From NCBI GenBank assembly GCA_011037195.1, contig JAAEAF010001968.1:1-64000 (forward strand): a DNA stretch of 64,000 nt. Direction: 5' to 3'. The position numbers were made by a program, and so were the translations under genes. This DNA comes from Triatoma infestans. Taxonomy: Eukaryota; Arthropoda; Insecta; Hemiptera; Reduviidae. Below the pieces are notes generated by a model. It was given only the letters and a program-made list of their open reading frames with translations, searched no databases and was not told where the DNA came from. Position 1 is the first letter of the stretch, and each line of letters begins with the position of its first letter. Shown piece by piece: positions 35,282 to 49,824 of this stretch.

Positions 35282-35689
35282 CTCAAAAATTCTGTATTTC
35301 TTCATAACTAGGGTAGCTGATTGATTACAACTGCGCTTGTTTACATTTTAAAACGGATTTACCAAATAATCAGCTTCACTATTTTCAATTTATCCATTCA
35401 GTAGTTAAAACATAATTCTTTTTATAATTAGTTAGTTTTGTTTTAAATACGTTTTTTATTAAACGTTAAGATGTCATTATTTATTCTGAACTGGTAAGTT
35501 ATAATCTGCTTATGGCATAAACAGAAGTAACTAACAGAGTATTTTGACTGTAATTCCCTGAAGGACTAGATTAGATTAGATTAGATTCGAACGGGGAAGG
35601 CAGCCTCATTTCACTCAACCTACAATAAGAGGTCTATTGTGGATCCCCTAAAATTATAGCACATTCCTCAGCTTAGCCCTCCTTAATCA

Positions 35690-35940
35690 GGCCTAGCAAA
35701 GCTGAGAGCGGCTCCATCATGAAGTTCATGGCTTCGGGATTGCTTGTCCCCAGTTAAAAAAACCTTGTCCTTGTCAGGCCGGCACACTCACAAACGATGT
35801 GTGCCGGGGTTCCCTGCTCAATCTTGCAGAATCGGCATAACGCGTTATCCGCACGTAACAAGTGGTGCATGTGCCTATTCAGCCTACAATGCCCTTTTAC
35901 TAGACCCACAATTAGCCCTATATCCCTGAAGGGCTTTTAG
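35690..35940 (-). pseudogene. Non-LTR retrotransposon 3' coding end (zinc-knuckle tail)
   Basis: The minus strand reads IGLIVGLVKGHCRLNRHMHH, LLRADNALCRFCKIEQGTPA and HIVCECAGLTRTRFF. After a one-base shift it continues LGTSNPEAMNFMMEPLSALL and GLIKEG to a stop. This matches LTGHCRLRGHLRKLG...CRFCGEIEETPIHLLTDC at 49070-49200 and is the tail after RNase H in R1/I-like LINEs. The preceding RNase H domain is absent, so it is a short 5' truncation. A trailing repeat TTAGA x4 near 35568-35586 lies at the 3' side of the element. Confidence 0.8.
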
Positions 35941-36687
35941 ATAAGTTTTTGTTTAATGAGAATAATTTTATTAATTCTAATTAACGCAATTCTACAAGTT
36001 TCACTAATCAGAATGTTGATCCAGAACACACAGAAATTATCCAGTGGTAAAACTCCATAACAACACATTACTTATTCACTAACAACGTTAAAAAAAAAAA
36101 AAATTGCGAAGCCATTGTATTTTAAGACATCTAAAAGGAATTTGAGTTTAGTAACTTAAGCCGCTTATGAGGATTATAGATTGTACTGTCTACTTGAGGG
36201 AATTGCAATACTGATTAATGAATGGGTGGTGACTAGATTGTGTAAGATGAATGAAAAGCAATGCGTCAAAATGTGTAAATTAGTTTTAAGAATTTTGCTC
36301 TATTGAGCCTAACAGTTTCTGAATGGAGAACATAAGAATTTGTTGTACCATGTACGATTACAGAATCTTGAATAGAACATTAAATTGTTAACACAAGTGG
36401 GAAGGATAATGCCATGATATATCAGGGTGTTTTCAGCATAATATTTAAAGGATGAAAACTAGAATATACCTTATGGCATCAGCATACCGGTTTGCACTCG
36501 AAAGTATTTGTAGTCAAGTAGTATTAAAATAAAGTAATAGTAATTAGGTGCGCTTGAGCTTCCAAAGCAATCCATGTTGGCGCTAGATCTAAAGACCCCC
36601 CCCCCGGAATATATTCCTTCTTCTCAACGAACAATACATACTGTGATTACACTAATCATGAAAACGAAAGACTAATAATGTACTTAC

Positions 36688-38567
36688 CATCAAATAAAAT
36701 GAGAAGAAATGCCTCAGGAATATGAACTCCCATAATATGTAAAAATATATGTAAGATTACCCTTATTACACTACTTGATAAGTTCACTAATTGATAGAGA
36801 ATAAACGATAGCATGTACGATGAGTTATTCTATAATTCAAAACATTTCTATTAGTTATAATATATTTATTCTGACAAATATGCAGATAATATAAACAAAT
36901 TTAGTTTTATTTAATTTTAGTAGTTAGTACTCACTGAATGACAACCATATAGGAAACAAAAATTGAATATTATTCCAGCAAATAAATATAAACCAAGCAA
37001 ACTGCTTTCTAAAAAGTCTGTAAAAAAATGTAAAAAGTTAGATTAGAAATTATAGTCAACATTTATTTTTAATAAGCTATATAATTTGCTGATTATGTTC
37101 ATTTCGATTTACTCTACCTACACAGTTAGCAGTTCAAAAAAGCTTTGATTACTTTAATAAATAGAGAATAGGTCAAATAATACTAAGACTGACCCCTGAC
37201 CCATTTTGTCAAAATTAATGGAAATACCTTTTCTAGGGCCAAAGAAGTTAATACCTCGAGCTGGTATTAGATTCAAAGTATGTGACAAATATACTATCTG
37301 TACATACGTTCAATTTTATTGTATGCGGTTCCTGTTTGGTCAAACACTTGACCTTGCTAATTATGGAAAATTACAAAGAATCGAAAACAAATGTCTTAGA
37401 TTGGTTGGATCCTTTCCCAGATGGACACCTATTGATTATATGCATGCTGCATTTGATGTTGCCAGTGTATCAACTTTTATTTATAATCTTACACAAAAAT
37501 TCATCACTTTTTGTGAAAGCAGTACTATGCTCATATAACAAACATTGTTAACTATTCTCTAAGTTCTTTGAATTATAAAAAATATAAGCATAAGAGGCAT
37601 AAGCATATTCTGCTTTAATTTATTGTACAGATAAGGTTTTTTTAGTTTATTTTCCTTATATAATCTATTAATGTTAACTGTAATTTGTGTAAATAGTTCC
37701 CTAAAACTATATGCTTGTAGTGTATATAGGCACAGGAGACTGAAATCTCTTTCTTTAGCTGTATTGTTTTTATGATTTTATTTTTTTGCAAATAAACTTA
37801 ATTCTAATCTACCTATACACCAAATTACTTTTCAATGAATGTTTGAAATAAACCACCCTTAAGATTCACAGGGAATAAATTAAATTTAGAAATAAATAAA
37901 AAGATCTAGATTGTGTAGTTCTGGTAAGTGTTTATCATCCCGGAGTCAAAATTTGAGGATAATCAAATAAAATCTTTTCCATTAATTCAATTAAGGATCA
38001 ATTTGGATGAATATTTTTACGAATAAATCTGCCTAGAAAGTTAAAAGGACCTGTTTAAAATATATTCCTTCCTGTATATGTGAGATATAATAATCTTCGT
38101 AATAATAGAGAGTTGGCGCTAATAAAAAAAAAACTAGAGAGTTTTTGAGAATAAATGCGAATAAAGAAATATTAAAAGATGAACAACTGGAAATCTTACA
38201 TCAATCCCTAAACTAACCTTCCTGATGGACACTGAATAAGTTTCAAAACTTAAATCACACTCTATAAATAAACAGAACTGACATGAAAGAAAATAAATAA
38301 AAAAAGACGTACCAAATTCAATTCTGACTGCTTTCTCCGAGATAATTTTGTGAGTAATATCTTCGATTATTGTTGCAAGCAGCACTATAATAAAACTACA
38401 CTGTAAAAGAAACCTTAAATGAATTTAGAAAAAACTTAATTGTAGTAGTTTCTTACTATCATCAAAATGTTTAATAATACCAGATGGATATATCCAAATA
38501 TGAGGCTACCAGTTCGCAATTTACATCCACAACAACTAGTACTTAATTTAGGTACTTGAAAACTCAT
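36688..38567 (-). CDS. Four-span membrane protein gene A (LAPTM4/DUF4728-like), terminal exon not found
   Basis: Exons in gene order: E1 38481-38567 (87 nt), E2 38313-38400 (88 nt), E3 36935-37017 (83 nt) and E4 36688-36829 (142 nt). All splice borders are canonical: GTATTA, GTACGT, GTGAGT and GTAAGT donors, and pyrimidine-AG acceptors in most cases. Phases run 0, 1, 0, 1. E1 reads MSFQVPKLSTSCCGCKLRTG and SLIFGYIHL; the CC.C..RTGSLI.G pattern is the N-terminal signature of LAPTM4 and insect DUF4728 proteins, small membrane proteins of lysosomes/endosomes. E2, E3 and E4 each carry hydrophobic spans, e.g. SFIIVLLATII, LYLFAGIIFNFCFLYG and VIRVILHIFLHIMG. No stop interrupts any exon. The terminal exon should lie below 36688 but was not found; a SINE and a LINE tail occupy part of that side. 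A jockey fragment sits in intron 2. Confidence 0.7.
37150..37810 (+). pseudogene. Jockey-type LINE 3' fragment in an intron of gene A
   Basis: The plus strand reads AGIRFKVCDKYTICTYVQFY, then FGQTLDLANYGKLQRIENKC and LRLVGSFPRWTPIDYMHAAF, ending DVASVSTFIYNLTQKF. This is the C-terminal end of a jockey/CR1-type reverse transcriptase ORF, where LQ..QNK.LR.I...P..TP...LH is typical. The copy continues through a 3' UTR to AATAAACTTAATTCTAATCT near 37810. It is 5'-truncated and oriented opposite to gene A. Confidence 0.75.
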
Positions 38568-38569
38568 TG

Positions 38570-41500
38570 TGTTCTATAAGAAAATAAATAATATAAACAG
38601 TATTTTATAAACTAATTAAAAGAAATGTTGCTATCAATTCTATTTAATATTTAGTTTATCTTCTTAAAATGGCGGATATTATCATTAAAAACAATAAATA
38701 TGATGCCATTATATAATCATCACGTGACTTCCTCAAATTAAACTTCCTAACTGATTTGAAAATATTGTAAGTAAACATAGGTTTATGTTTATTTTAAATA
38801 ATTGAATCCATTAATACATTTTCTAGCTAATAAAAAGTTAAATAACATACACAATGCCGGGAAATCGAGTTCATACTGCAGAAATACGCTGTTAAATAAC
38901 AGTTAGGTCTATTGAGACAATTAAAACGCAAACAAAAGAATGATGTTCCATTTTTTCCCCCTTATTAATACGCTCTCTAATTGCTGTGAGATATATATAA
39001 CAATAACCTCTTTCTATGCATTTCGAATTTTTTAGGCAAATTCTATTTTTGGCATTTTTTATAATTTTAATACGATTTTTTATATAATTTAAAAACTAAA
39101 TCTATAGTTTTATTTAACTTTAAATTACTATTAGTTTTACTCCTTACAAATCATGATATACATGATATATTTTGATTATATATAGTCTTGAGACAAAAAG
39201 TAGAAATTCTAATTCGCAATGGATATAGAAGCAATTAATATGCAAACTCGTTAAAATTTCAATTGCAAATTTTATTCTATAGAAAGTTTTTAACCAGATA
39301 AGCCTTTATTCCCTTTCTGTTACTTTGACACGATTCTGCCAAGTTTTGTAATCAAAGATAGATGCGTTGTGTTATGAAAAGAATGGAAGCAGCATGATAC
39401 TCCAGGAAATAAACATTAGAAACTGCAACAAAAAGAATGTCTAAAAAAATCTGGTGTAAAAAGCCCGTCTTTTTTGTTTGTTTTTGTATCGGTACAACTT
39501 CAGACTATATCCCTTACTATTAAGAACTAATAAAGCTAGAATGGCATCTTTCTTTCTCTACACTATTCCTTCGAACTTCTGTTGGAAGTAGCATGGACCT
39601 CATCTTCACTATATCCATCAAATCCAGTCGACGAACTGAAGGAAGTTGACAAGGAAGCGCCGATGGCCTCCCTTAGGTTTTTCAGGTGAATGGAGAAAGT
39701 AGAACTATCGCCACCCCTAAATTTTGTTGCAAAGTTTGGCTGTTTACCTTTCTATATTTGACAGTGGCAGTTCTGTATTTGACAGTTTTATATAAGTTTG
39801 TACATATGTTCTTATATATTATATATGCACACTAAATTTCGGGTAATTATATCTAAAACACTCATGAAAAGGCTTTTTGCCTCTGCTGAAGCATATTATA
39901 CTTATAAATTTTTCGCCACAGTCTTATTAAAAAAGAAATTAAATAACTAATAAACTAGAATTAGGGATAAATTATTTTCCTAAAAAAATTCCTTATTCTG
40001 CAGATAAAATTCCCAGTATCATTCATACATTCAGCTAATAAAATGCATTCACCTTGATAAATATGATAAACTATAATATACCTAATGCATTTTGGGGATA
40101 CCTTTAATTTATATAATTTACATTAAAATATTTATTACTCTGTTAGTTTATTTGTGGCATTGTAAGTTGCGAATTTAAACATTTACATATTTCATTTCCT
40201 GGTATATATTTTTTTTTAAATAGTTCTCAGAAAATATTTTTAAATTTTTTCATATTTTACTTCCATATACTTACATATTTTTTTTTTTGTTTGTTTATAT
40301 TGTTGTAATTGTAAACTTGAAACGTTTTTAATTGTCATTACTTACCTATCATTAGAAATTAAAGTAAGGAAAATGGTTAAGCAATACCTCTGCTTATTCG
40401 TGTTCAAATAAACAAATCAAAACGATTTGTTCAAATAAACTAACAAACGATTATTCTAGTTACAAAGATAAAAAATATTTATATTTCTTTATTAAGGTTA
40501 ATATCGTTTATAAAATTTCTTTGCCAACTTTTTGGGATATTATTGTGAAATCTTTTGAGTGAAAAATGGACATATTTGTAAATATTTCAGGATAAGTTTT
40601 TAATCTATACCCATATTTTGGCAATTCTGAGTAAAAGGGACCCCAACATGGCCGACCTACGGTAACCTTCTCACTCCCACTCTTCCATCAAAGTCACCAT
40701 GAAATCCATGACATCGAGAGTATCGCTTTAAAACTATTTATATCAAATATCGTAAAATAAAAATTAAATTTATTAAATAACGATTTAAAACTTGCGGTAT
40801 GTAGCTCGGCGCGTGTCACATTTTTCTTAGGTATAATTATTATTATTATTACAATTATTCAACAATTACAATTAATCGGAAGAATGCACTTAGCACGTGA
40901 GCATAGGAATAGTGGAAGTGAACAGCTGAACGTAGTTCGATCTCGGCCATGTTGGGGTACTTCTTACTCAGTTTTACCTATATTTTTAGTCAGTTTTTCA
41001 AGTTAAGAAGTATTTGAAATGTGAGTAAGTACTGTTTAACTAATCAGTTTAACTAATACTGTTTAACTAAATCAAATTTTACTTTATTACTTACTTGTGA
41101 CTTTTCATTTTCACGAGCCAAGACCTTTGAATATTGAATTTGACTATTGAATATTTCATTGATATATCACAGTGTGACATAAAAAATCAGAGATATTCTT
41201 TTCCTTTCTTACAATCTAGGAAATCTTTACAAATAATGGATATATGTATCCAAAATGTTTTTTAAAACATCCGTGATGATTTAAATGCAGATCGTATTAA
41301 CTGGCAAAGCCAATCATATAAGCATAATGTGGTTGAGCTAATGAAAAAGAAAAGAAATATCTTGGGTATATATTTGAATGAAACAATAATGGCAACTGAT
41401 GAATTTTGATAATTACAAGAAAATAAAGTTTATTCAGACAAATCAGTTTTAAATAATTATTGTAACTATTGATAATTATGCATTATTCAGTCTATTTAAT

Positions 41501-42050
41501 GAAAATGTTTTTTCACATAGTTTATTATGAAATATTGATCCTAATAAAAGACTAAAAGTAAGTATTTCACACAAAAGAGTTAAGAGACAATAAACTATCA
41601 AAATTGTGACAATCAGGTACAATATAAAAAATAAAACCATCACTTTTTATTCTTTCTTATAAATGTGTGTACTGAAGGAAATAGAATTAGCTGTAGATTC
41701 AGGATGATAATTAACTTTCAATTTTAGAAGAAAATAATCAGATTCTCTGGCAGCTTGTAATATTATATTCAAGGCAACAAAGTTGAGCAATATTTCGTTA
41801 GTATCTTAAGCAGCATTCCCTGATCATTCAAAAGCAGATATCCATCCATATGGATACGGAGTGTGAATATTTTATTACTCAAAACTATTTCTGTTTAATA
41901 TGTTATTTTTGTTTTCATTACACCAAGTCATTTTACATTCGATTATAAGATGATGATGAAAAAGATGCTACCAATTAATTGACTTTAAAAGGTTTTTTTA
42001 TTTAATGACCACTCTATAGTATTACAGTAATATTCTTGAATTTCATTTAT
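38570..42050. other. AT-rich DNA upstream of gene A, no gene seen
   Basis: This should contain the promoter side of gene A just above 38567; no TATA or initiator is convincing. A scrap of family R 3' end (AAAAAAATCTGGTGTAAAAA) is at 39444-39463. Two related segments with similar wording, CCCAACATGGCCGA at about 40640 and its reversed counterpart near 40945 (GGCCATGTTGGGG), form an inverted repeat about 300 bases apart, perhaps the ends of a small non-autonomous element. Confidence 0.35.
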
Positions 42051-42055
42051 ATATA

Positions 42056-43237
42056 CGTGGGCAAGGCGAAAAGTTCTCGGCCAAGCCCATAGATGACACT
42101 GCTACAAGTGAAATTACTATTTTGTTATGTTGGCACAGTAGTTGCCCAAAGTAAATACTAAATGTAAAATTGATCAGACAAATAGTTTGGTTTAGCGTGT
42201 TGTGTTTTTAACAAAATGAATAAACTTGAATGTGAAAGTGTATAAGGAGTCTGCACCTTCATTATCAACAGTAAATAAATGGGCAGCTGAGTTTAAACGT
42301 GGACGTACATTGATTGAAGATGATCCACGTGAAGGACGGCCAAAAACTGAAACTACGGAAGAAAATATCGAGAAAATATACAATATGGTCCTAGATGATT
42401 GACCATTAAAGGTGTGTGAGTTAGCTAAGGCTGTAGGCATCTCAGAAGAAAGGATATGACATATTTTACACGAAGAACTCAGTATGAGACAGCTTTGTGC
42501 AAGATGGGTGCCGCATTTGTTAAATGCTGATCACAAACAAATGAGGAAACGGAGTTTTACAGCAATATTTGCGCCGTTTTAAGAAGAATCCAACCGATTT
42601 TCTGCGTTGATTTCTTACGATGGATGGATGAAACGTCAGTTCACCAACTTACACCTTAATCAAAACAAAGTCCAAGCAGTGGGTAGAAGCCGATGGCTCT
42701 GCACCAAAGAAAGCAAAGACAATTGCATTGGCTGGAAAGGTTATGGCTAGTGTTTTTTTGGGATTCCAAAGGGATTCTTTAAATTGATTACCTGCCAAAG
42801 GGTCAAACAATTAATGGGGAACGCACATCTTCTTGACCAGCTAGATGAAAAAATTAGAGAGAAAAGGCCTGGTTTGCAAAAGAAAAAAATCCTCTTTCAC
42901 CAGCCCACCACCCACAAACGCTCTTTGGCAATGGGAAAATTGAGGTATGAATTGTTGGAACATCCTCCCTATTCGGCAGATTTGGCCCTCTCTGATTTTC
43001 ATCTATTTCCAAACCTTAAGAAAACGTTTTGGGTCAAATGAAAAGGTGATAGCAGCGGTAAATGGATATTTTGAAGACCTTCCAGAATCGCACTTCACGG
43101 AGAGAATCCAGTTATTGGAGCAACGTTGGACAAAGTGTATTGAACTATATGGAGACTACATTGAGAAATAAATGCATTTTTAAAATAAAAGAAATTCATT
43201 TTCCCTATTAGGACGAGAACTTTTCACCTTACCATAC
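42056..43237 (+). mobile_element. Mariner element with both terminal repeats, inactive
   Basis: The ends are inverted copies of GGCAAGGCGAAAAGTTCTCG (left, from 42061) and GGTAAGGTGAAAAGTTCTCG (right, reversed), with TA outside each end (42054-42055 and 43238-43239). The 1.18-kb interior encodes a broken mariner transposase: TVNKWAAEFKRGRTLIEDDP with REGRPKTE, SMRQLCARWVPHLLNADHKQ, a garbled first catalytic block, ADGSAPKKAKTIALAGKVM in pieces, LDQLDEKIREKRPGLQKKKI, LFHQ (normally followed by DNAP.H, here damaged) and YELLEHPPYSADLALSDFHL with FPNLKKTFW. Much of the N-terminal helix-turn-helix is deleted. Stops and shifts are numerous. Mariner transposes by cut and paste into TA dinucleotides. 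Confidence 0.9.
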
Positions 43238-43351
43238 TATGTAATTATTATTCTATATTTTTTTTTCTTTCAGTAGGTTAAAGAAATTAACTGATGTCTT
43301 CATACAAACATAATCTGATCTGCATTCTAAGCAAATAATCTTCACTATCTT

Positions 43352-46300
43352 TTATATTTCAATACCTTGTCTTAAGTTTATATAATGATTATAGATAATA
43401 ATACTAATATAAGCTTGAAAAACTGTAACAAAAAAAAAATTTATATTCTTAAAAGAAATTATCATTGAATATACCTAAAAATAATACTATATATAAAAAA
43501 AACTGAAATTCGAGGCAGTTTGTTACATTTTTTGTATAAGACAGATCGAAAAAGCAAAACTAAAGCTTTGGAGGATCTCTAGGCATGTCAGATTAAGCGA
43601 TGTTCAAATAAATTTCATTATTATAAAAATATTTTCAATGTCATTAAATTAAATATAATGAAGGAATAAATAACGTCTTATGTTGTGAAAATTCTCAACG
43701 ACAGAACTAAGAACTTTATGTCATCTGCCACTCAACGAGCTACGGTTGCCTTGAGCAGTCCAGTTAACCCTTACTGTCACGACTATCTTTATAAAACAGT
43801 AGAATAGTCTACTTACAACTTTAGGGCATCAAACTTTCACCAAGAGCTGGTAAAAACTTTGTTTAAGCACGCCAAACTTGGAACAAACAATCAGGAAGTA
43901 TTGAATATGTGGTTGGATCCGCAATGCTGGATAACATCTGGTTTTTATCCATCGTAGCATGCATATTTATGTTTTTTCCTGACCGGTTTCGGATTTTCAT
44001 CCATCGTCAGAGCAAATTAACCAAGTTCGTGTAGAGAGTTCACTTCAACGTAAACAAGCAATCAATTTCCAAGAAGAAATCAACTAGTAATAAGAAGTCT
44101 TTACTTAACCTACTATCAAGAAACCATTTTCACAAGCCAGAGAGTTCTCTATAACCTAATTAACCAGCTAAATGATCGTTACAATAAGCAAGAGTTCTAA
44201 GTTAACAGGAATCTACCGAAACCGCCTAGAATCTATTTAAACTCTTCTTTTTACTCTACCTTTTCATTTAGCAATGTAAAATATACATTTATGATTTAAA
44301 ATAAAGTAGTGAATTTATAATCATTTCCAACAAACAGCATCGTCACTATTACATTCAGTAATGAATAAAAAAGATTTCGTCCGAAACACTCTCACGACAT
44401 TCTCTTATATCTGTTTATGCAATTAAAAATGGAAGGAAAAATTTCTTTAAACTATAGATTTTTATTCATTTGTAGGGGGAAAAGTATCTACCTAGCAGAA
44501 GTGTGACTTACATTATTGTCGTATAGAAAGCGCCATCTTTTTGGAAGACACCAAATAACAATCTGTTCGGAAAAATTGTTCTCACAATAGTGATACGTTT
44601 ATATCTGTGTAGTTAGGACATCAAATTTAAAGAAAATTTGGTAACATTTTCAAGAAAATACAACAAAACAAACTCAAAAACCTTGACCGTAAAGACGCAC
44701 TTCCGGTTAACCGATATTCTTCATATGTTAGAATTCTAACAATGCTACTAATGTATATTAATATTATATAAGTAGTAGAATCAATTGTACTACTTATTAC
44801 TTTAGAGAAGTTTACTTATGACGCTAATAACCCCGGAAGTTGATGGGTCCGGGGTTCCCCGGAAGTTGTTCCCCCAGAAATCCCCCTCCCCCAAATTTCC
44901 CGTAAAAATTATTCAAATAAAAGTGAGATAATGTGTTTTATATCAAAATGTGTAGCTAATTTAAGAAGCTTAAAGAAAATTGGGAAAAATTAAAAAAAAA
45001 AAAAAAACGTTCGGTAAAGTCGCACTTCTGGTTGGTGGAATTTGACCCAAACCGACCTATCAACGGTGGGAAAAATTTACCTAGACGGAATATCAATCTT
45101 GAACTTCCTGCAATTTTACATTTTGGAGATGTTTTACTCACACACACACCAGTTCGTTATAAACATTTTTTTCGTATTCAGAGGACTTCAAAACATGTAT
45201 TTCCGATGAAATCTCAATTTAGAAAATTTGACACGATTACAATAAAATGTGAATATCATTAAATGAAATTAAAGTACACAAAATTATATACATACCAAGA
45301 TTAGTACTCAATACAAGCAGATCCATTACATGATCACCCAATATATGTAAAAATATTAGAATAAAAAATCTAATAATTTCCACAGAAAATATTGCTAATT
45401 GAAATATTAAAAATGGTAGAATGTAAGATGGATTATTCTGTAATATAAAACAAATTAATTCTTTATTATTAAAAATTATATCTAGAATTGTAATAGTTAA
45501 TATGGATTTAAATAATTTTGTTAAATTTTTCTTTTAAATATCATTACAACCCTCTGTATGTTGTTATATACTTACAACTATCACATTTTAATAAGAATAA
45601 ATCTGATTTAACAGGTTAGAAACGTATTTATTTATTTATAACGAAGTATTACTTCAGACACATAAACAATTTTACTTGTTTTGGTACAGAATAAACACTG
45701 ATTAAATACAAGATTATAGCCCTATATGATTTTATTAATTTATTTAATTTCCCAACCAGATGGATGCCTAGATATCACAATATGTTTATAAAACCTTATT
45801 TTATATTTTTTTAATTTATTACAAAATTGAATGAAGTTTCGGTCTTATTAATCGAAAGGTTATTTCTTAAAACTTAAAGAATTAAAACACATATGTGAGT
45901 ACTAAAACTCCTTCATGCCATATGGCTCGTTTATTGGGGGTAGCAGCGATATCAATAATAATGGTCGTGATTTAATGGACTTTTTGATGGGTACAGAGTT
46001 GGAGGTTATAAACAGGGATTCTGAACTCACATTCGTAACTGGGATTAGAAGATCAAGTTATTGATATTATTCTTGCTTCTAGCAATATTATTAATCTGAT
46101 TAGAAATTGGAAAGTAAGTTCTGAGGCTTCCATTCCTAAACACAGGATAATTAGATTTAGTATGGAGATTGATCAAATCACCTTGGCTACCTACAGGAAT
46201 CTCAGAAGGACGAGCTGGAATGCTTTAGGGAATAGGAATAGAAGGCTTATTAGGGAATAGGAATAAAAGGCTGGTACTTTTCATGAACACATTAAGTTTC

Positions 46301-49300
46301 CATTAGAGGAGACTTGTCCTCCCAAGTTGGTTAATGGTAGTAAGAACCTCTGGTGTCATCTTCGTTAGAAAAATTTGCTCTAGTGTGTTTCTTTGTTGTT
46401 AAAGGGGCATTTGACAGAGTATGGTGTGATGCTCTTGAAGATTCCCTAGATCGAAAAGGTATACAACTAGTTTTAATTAAATGGATAGGTATTTATTAAG
46501 GAGTAGAGTTATACAGGTTTCTCTAGGCAGGCACCCTGTGTTGTACAAACGGGGTCCTCAAGGTGATTGTCTCTCACCAAACCTATGGTGTGCTGTCATA
46601 GATGTAAAGTTTACTGGAGTAGTTCTTGGCAGTAAATTAATAATTGGTCGGGGCATTCTAAGACACAGCACCAAAAAACGATTTTTTTTATTGGGTACGT
46701 CGAAGAATTGAGGCAAGAATTGGGGGATTACCCCCAAGATGATGTTTTGGTTTTATTGTATTAAACCTATGTAGTAATATGCGGCTGTGGTGTGGTGGCG
46801 TCTCATGAAATAAGATCGCTAGACCGATTTTGAGAATATTCAATGCTTGACTTGTCTGACGGTGACGGTGCAACTGCTGCTATTAAGACTGTTGAATCTC
46901 TTTGTGCAGGCGAAAAACCTGGCAACAAAGCCTATATAGAATTAAACAGACAGATTTTTGGTAGGGGAAGCAATTCAGCAATAGGTGAGATGTTTTTTTT
47001 TAAGGATTCCTATGACAGGTTATCCTTCTGATAGAACGTTGAGGCTTTAGTTTTCTATCATTCTTACAGTATCAGGTTACCTTCTAGAGAAGATTGGTTA
47101 AGATTAGTTCCGTCTGGAGTGATATCTCGAAATCACCTCCGGTGATATATGGACGGTTCCAGAATGGGTGGCAAATTGGAGTTGCAGTGCCCTGTCTCTA
47201 TTTTGAGACAGGGGATTACTTGACATACCTCTTGGTAAATGGTCCACTGTTTTTCAGACTGAGGCTCAGAATTCTGTGGGTTATATGGGCTCAGTGGGGC
47301 GGGTGTTGTTGTAATGGTTATGAGCATCGAGTTGTAAGTGGGAGGTCTTAGTTCGAGTCTCGCGTATAAATGCTAAATTTGATATTCTTTGAAAAAAATG
47401 TTAATAGTGAATTAGGTGTTTCCGCGCCCGTCCACCACACCTAATTTAATAGTTGGACGTTAAGCCCGCATGAAAGAATAGGCATTACTTAACATTATGT
47501 TTTTTTTGGTGTTGATATAGTGTGCGCTCTACTGTCATGATTCTGGTATAGTGTGCGCTCTACCGTCATGATTCTCGTCCACAAAAATTAAAATGATTAT
47601 TTCCAAAACGTTTATTATCACGGTTGGACTTTAGCTGTGATTGTCCTTCATGACGGTAAGGGAGCGAAAATAGAACAGTGATCCACTTATTTTCGAGTTT
47701 GACCGGATAAGAGATTTTTTTATTGTCAACAGGGGATTTAGAGGAGGGAGCCTCCCGTGAAATAGATTACTGAAGGCTTTACTTTAGAAAGATTACTAGA
47801 GTTGAGCACATATTTATACATTAAATATTCTTAGGGTTGGTACAGCACACACTATACCTGCACCTTTTTTTTTTATAAGAGCCCAAAGGAGCTTTGAATA
47901 GCGTACGTTAAATAAATATCCATTATTTTGCGAGGTAATATCCCTTCACTTTTAATGACTGGCCCATCCCCTCAGCCGAATAATAATAAGCCAATAATAA
48001 TTTAATTTTTTGAAAATATATGTTGAAGAAAAAAATGTATTATTTTTCAGATATATATATGCTCACATAATATAAGTTTTTAAGAGAATGATTTATGGCA
48101 ACCAAATAAAAAAAAAACTTGATAGTGTCATTTCATCATATGGCGCGGTAGCGTGGTATAGCAGAACAAAGTTTGAGAAGGTCATGAAGGTTCTTGACAA
48201 ACTACAGCGCCTTGCGTGCCTATGCGGACGGGAGCAATGAGGACGTGTCCCATGGCCGGGATTGAGGTCATTCTAATCTCACACCGCTCCAACTAGTGGT
48301 GGAAAGGGTGGCGAAGGGAGCCCTCCTCAGAATCTCTAGGAGGGCATAGGGGGATATGGGCTAAGCTCTAGGGAGCGGACGTTTCCTTCTGTAGGCCCCC
48401 TCCCCTGGAACCTTCCTAGAGATAGTATGATAAGAAATATAGTTTCGTTAGAAATTTTTCTACGAAGCTAAGCACGAAAAGGGAGTGGAGCGAAGGATCC
48501 ATGCCACTAAGTGGTAACAGATGGGTATAAGACCCTCAAAGGAACCGGGGCAAGGGTGTCTGGTCCTAGAACCAAACACTCGGATCCCATGGGCAGATTT
48601 CCTAGGATCTTCCAGGCGGAAATTCTCGCTATTGGAAAGTGCGTTCAATTGAACCTTGATAGAGGATATCGGAATCAGGAGATAGTTATCCTATCCGATA
48701 GTCAGGCTGCCATTAAAGCACTGAGTTCTTATGTTATCAGTTCTAAAATGGTTTGGGAATGCCTAGGGAAGCTCAACGACCTAGGAAGAAGAAATGAAGT
48801 TACCCTCTACTGGGTGCCGGGACATGTCGGCGTAAAAGGCATTGAGGTAGCCGACACCCTGGCAAAAGAAGGCGCTGTATCTCCTCTCATTGGGCCAGAG
48901 TTCTCTTGCGGAGTCAGCTACCAAGTATTCTTAGAAGAAATCAAGAAGGAGGAGGTGGCGAAAAGTGCTCGCCATCACGGGACTGAGACAGGTCAAGGTC
49001 TGTCTGGGTGGATATAACCAGGAAAGGTCGAATGGCTGCATCAGTCTGAGTAAGAACAGGATCCGTATTCTGACGGGATTCCTTACGGGGCATTGCAGAC
49101 TCAGGGGACACCTGAGGAAGCTTGGCCTAGAAGATGATGGCACATGCAGATTCTGTGGGGAGATAGAGGAAACTCCAATACATCTCCTCACAGACTGTGA
49201 TGCCGTCATTCAAAGAAGATTTAATAGTCTGGGTCGTTACCAGATAGGGGAGGACGAAATACCCACCCTAGAACCTTCTGGGATTTTGGGATTCCTTAAG

Positions 49301-49824
49301 GAGCTCAACCTGGAGAGGGTGCTGTAGATGAGCTAGCTCATAAAGAGGTACAATAGCTCATAAATGGTCGCAGTACAGAACATCAGAGTAAAAAAAATAG
49401 GGTTGGAACAGTGCACACTATACCTGCATCTTTTTTTTTTTATAAGAGTCAGTGGGGCTTTGAATAGCGTACGTGAATAGTTAAATGAATACGTATTATT
49501 TTGCGAGGTAATATCCCTTCACCGGCCCATCCCCTCAGACGAATAATAATAAGCCAATAATATAAGGAATTGTATTTAAGTTTTAAAAATATATGTTGAA
49601 GAAAAAAATGTATTATTTCTCCTATATATATACTTATATATATATATATACTTATATATATAGGAGAAATAATACATTTTTTTCTTCAACATATATATAT
49701 GCTATATATGCAATTTATGCAAATACTATATGCTTTTACTATATGCAAATACTGTATGCAAATACTATAACAAATACACTATTGCAAATACTAACTATAA
49801 CTAAATACTATATGCAAATACTAT

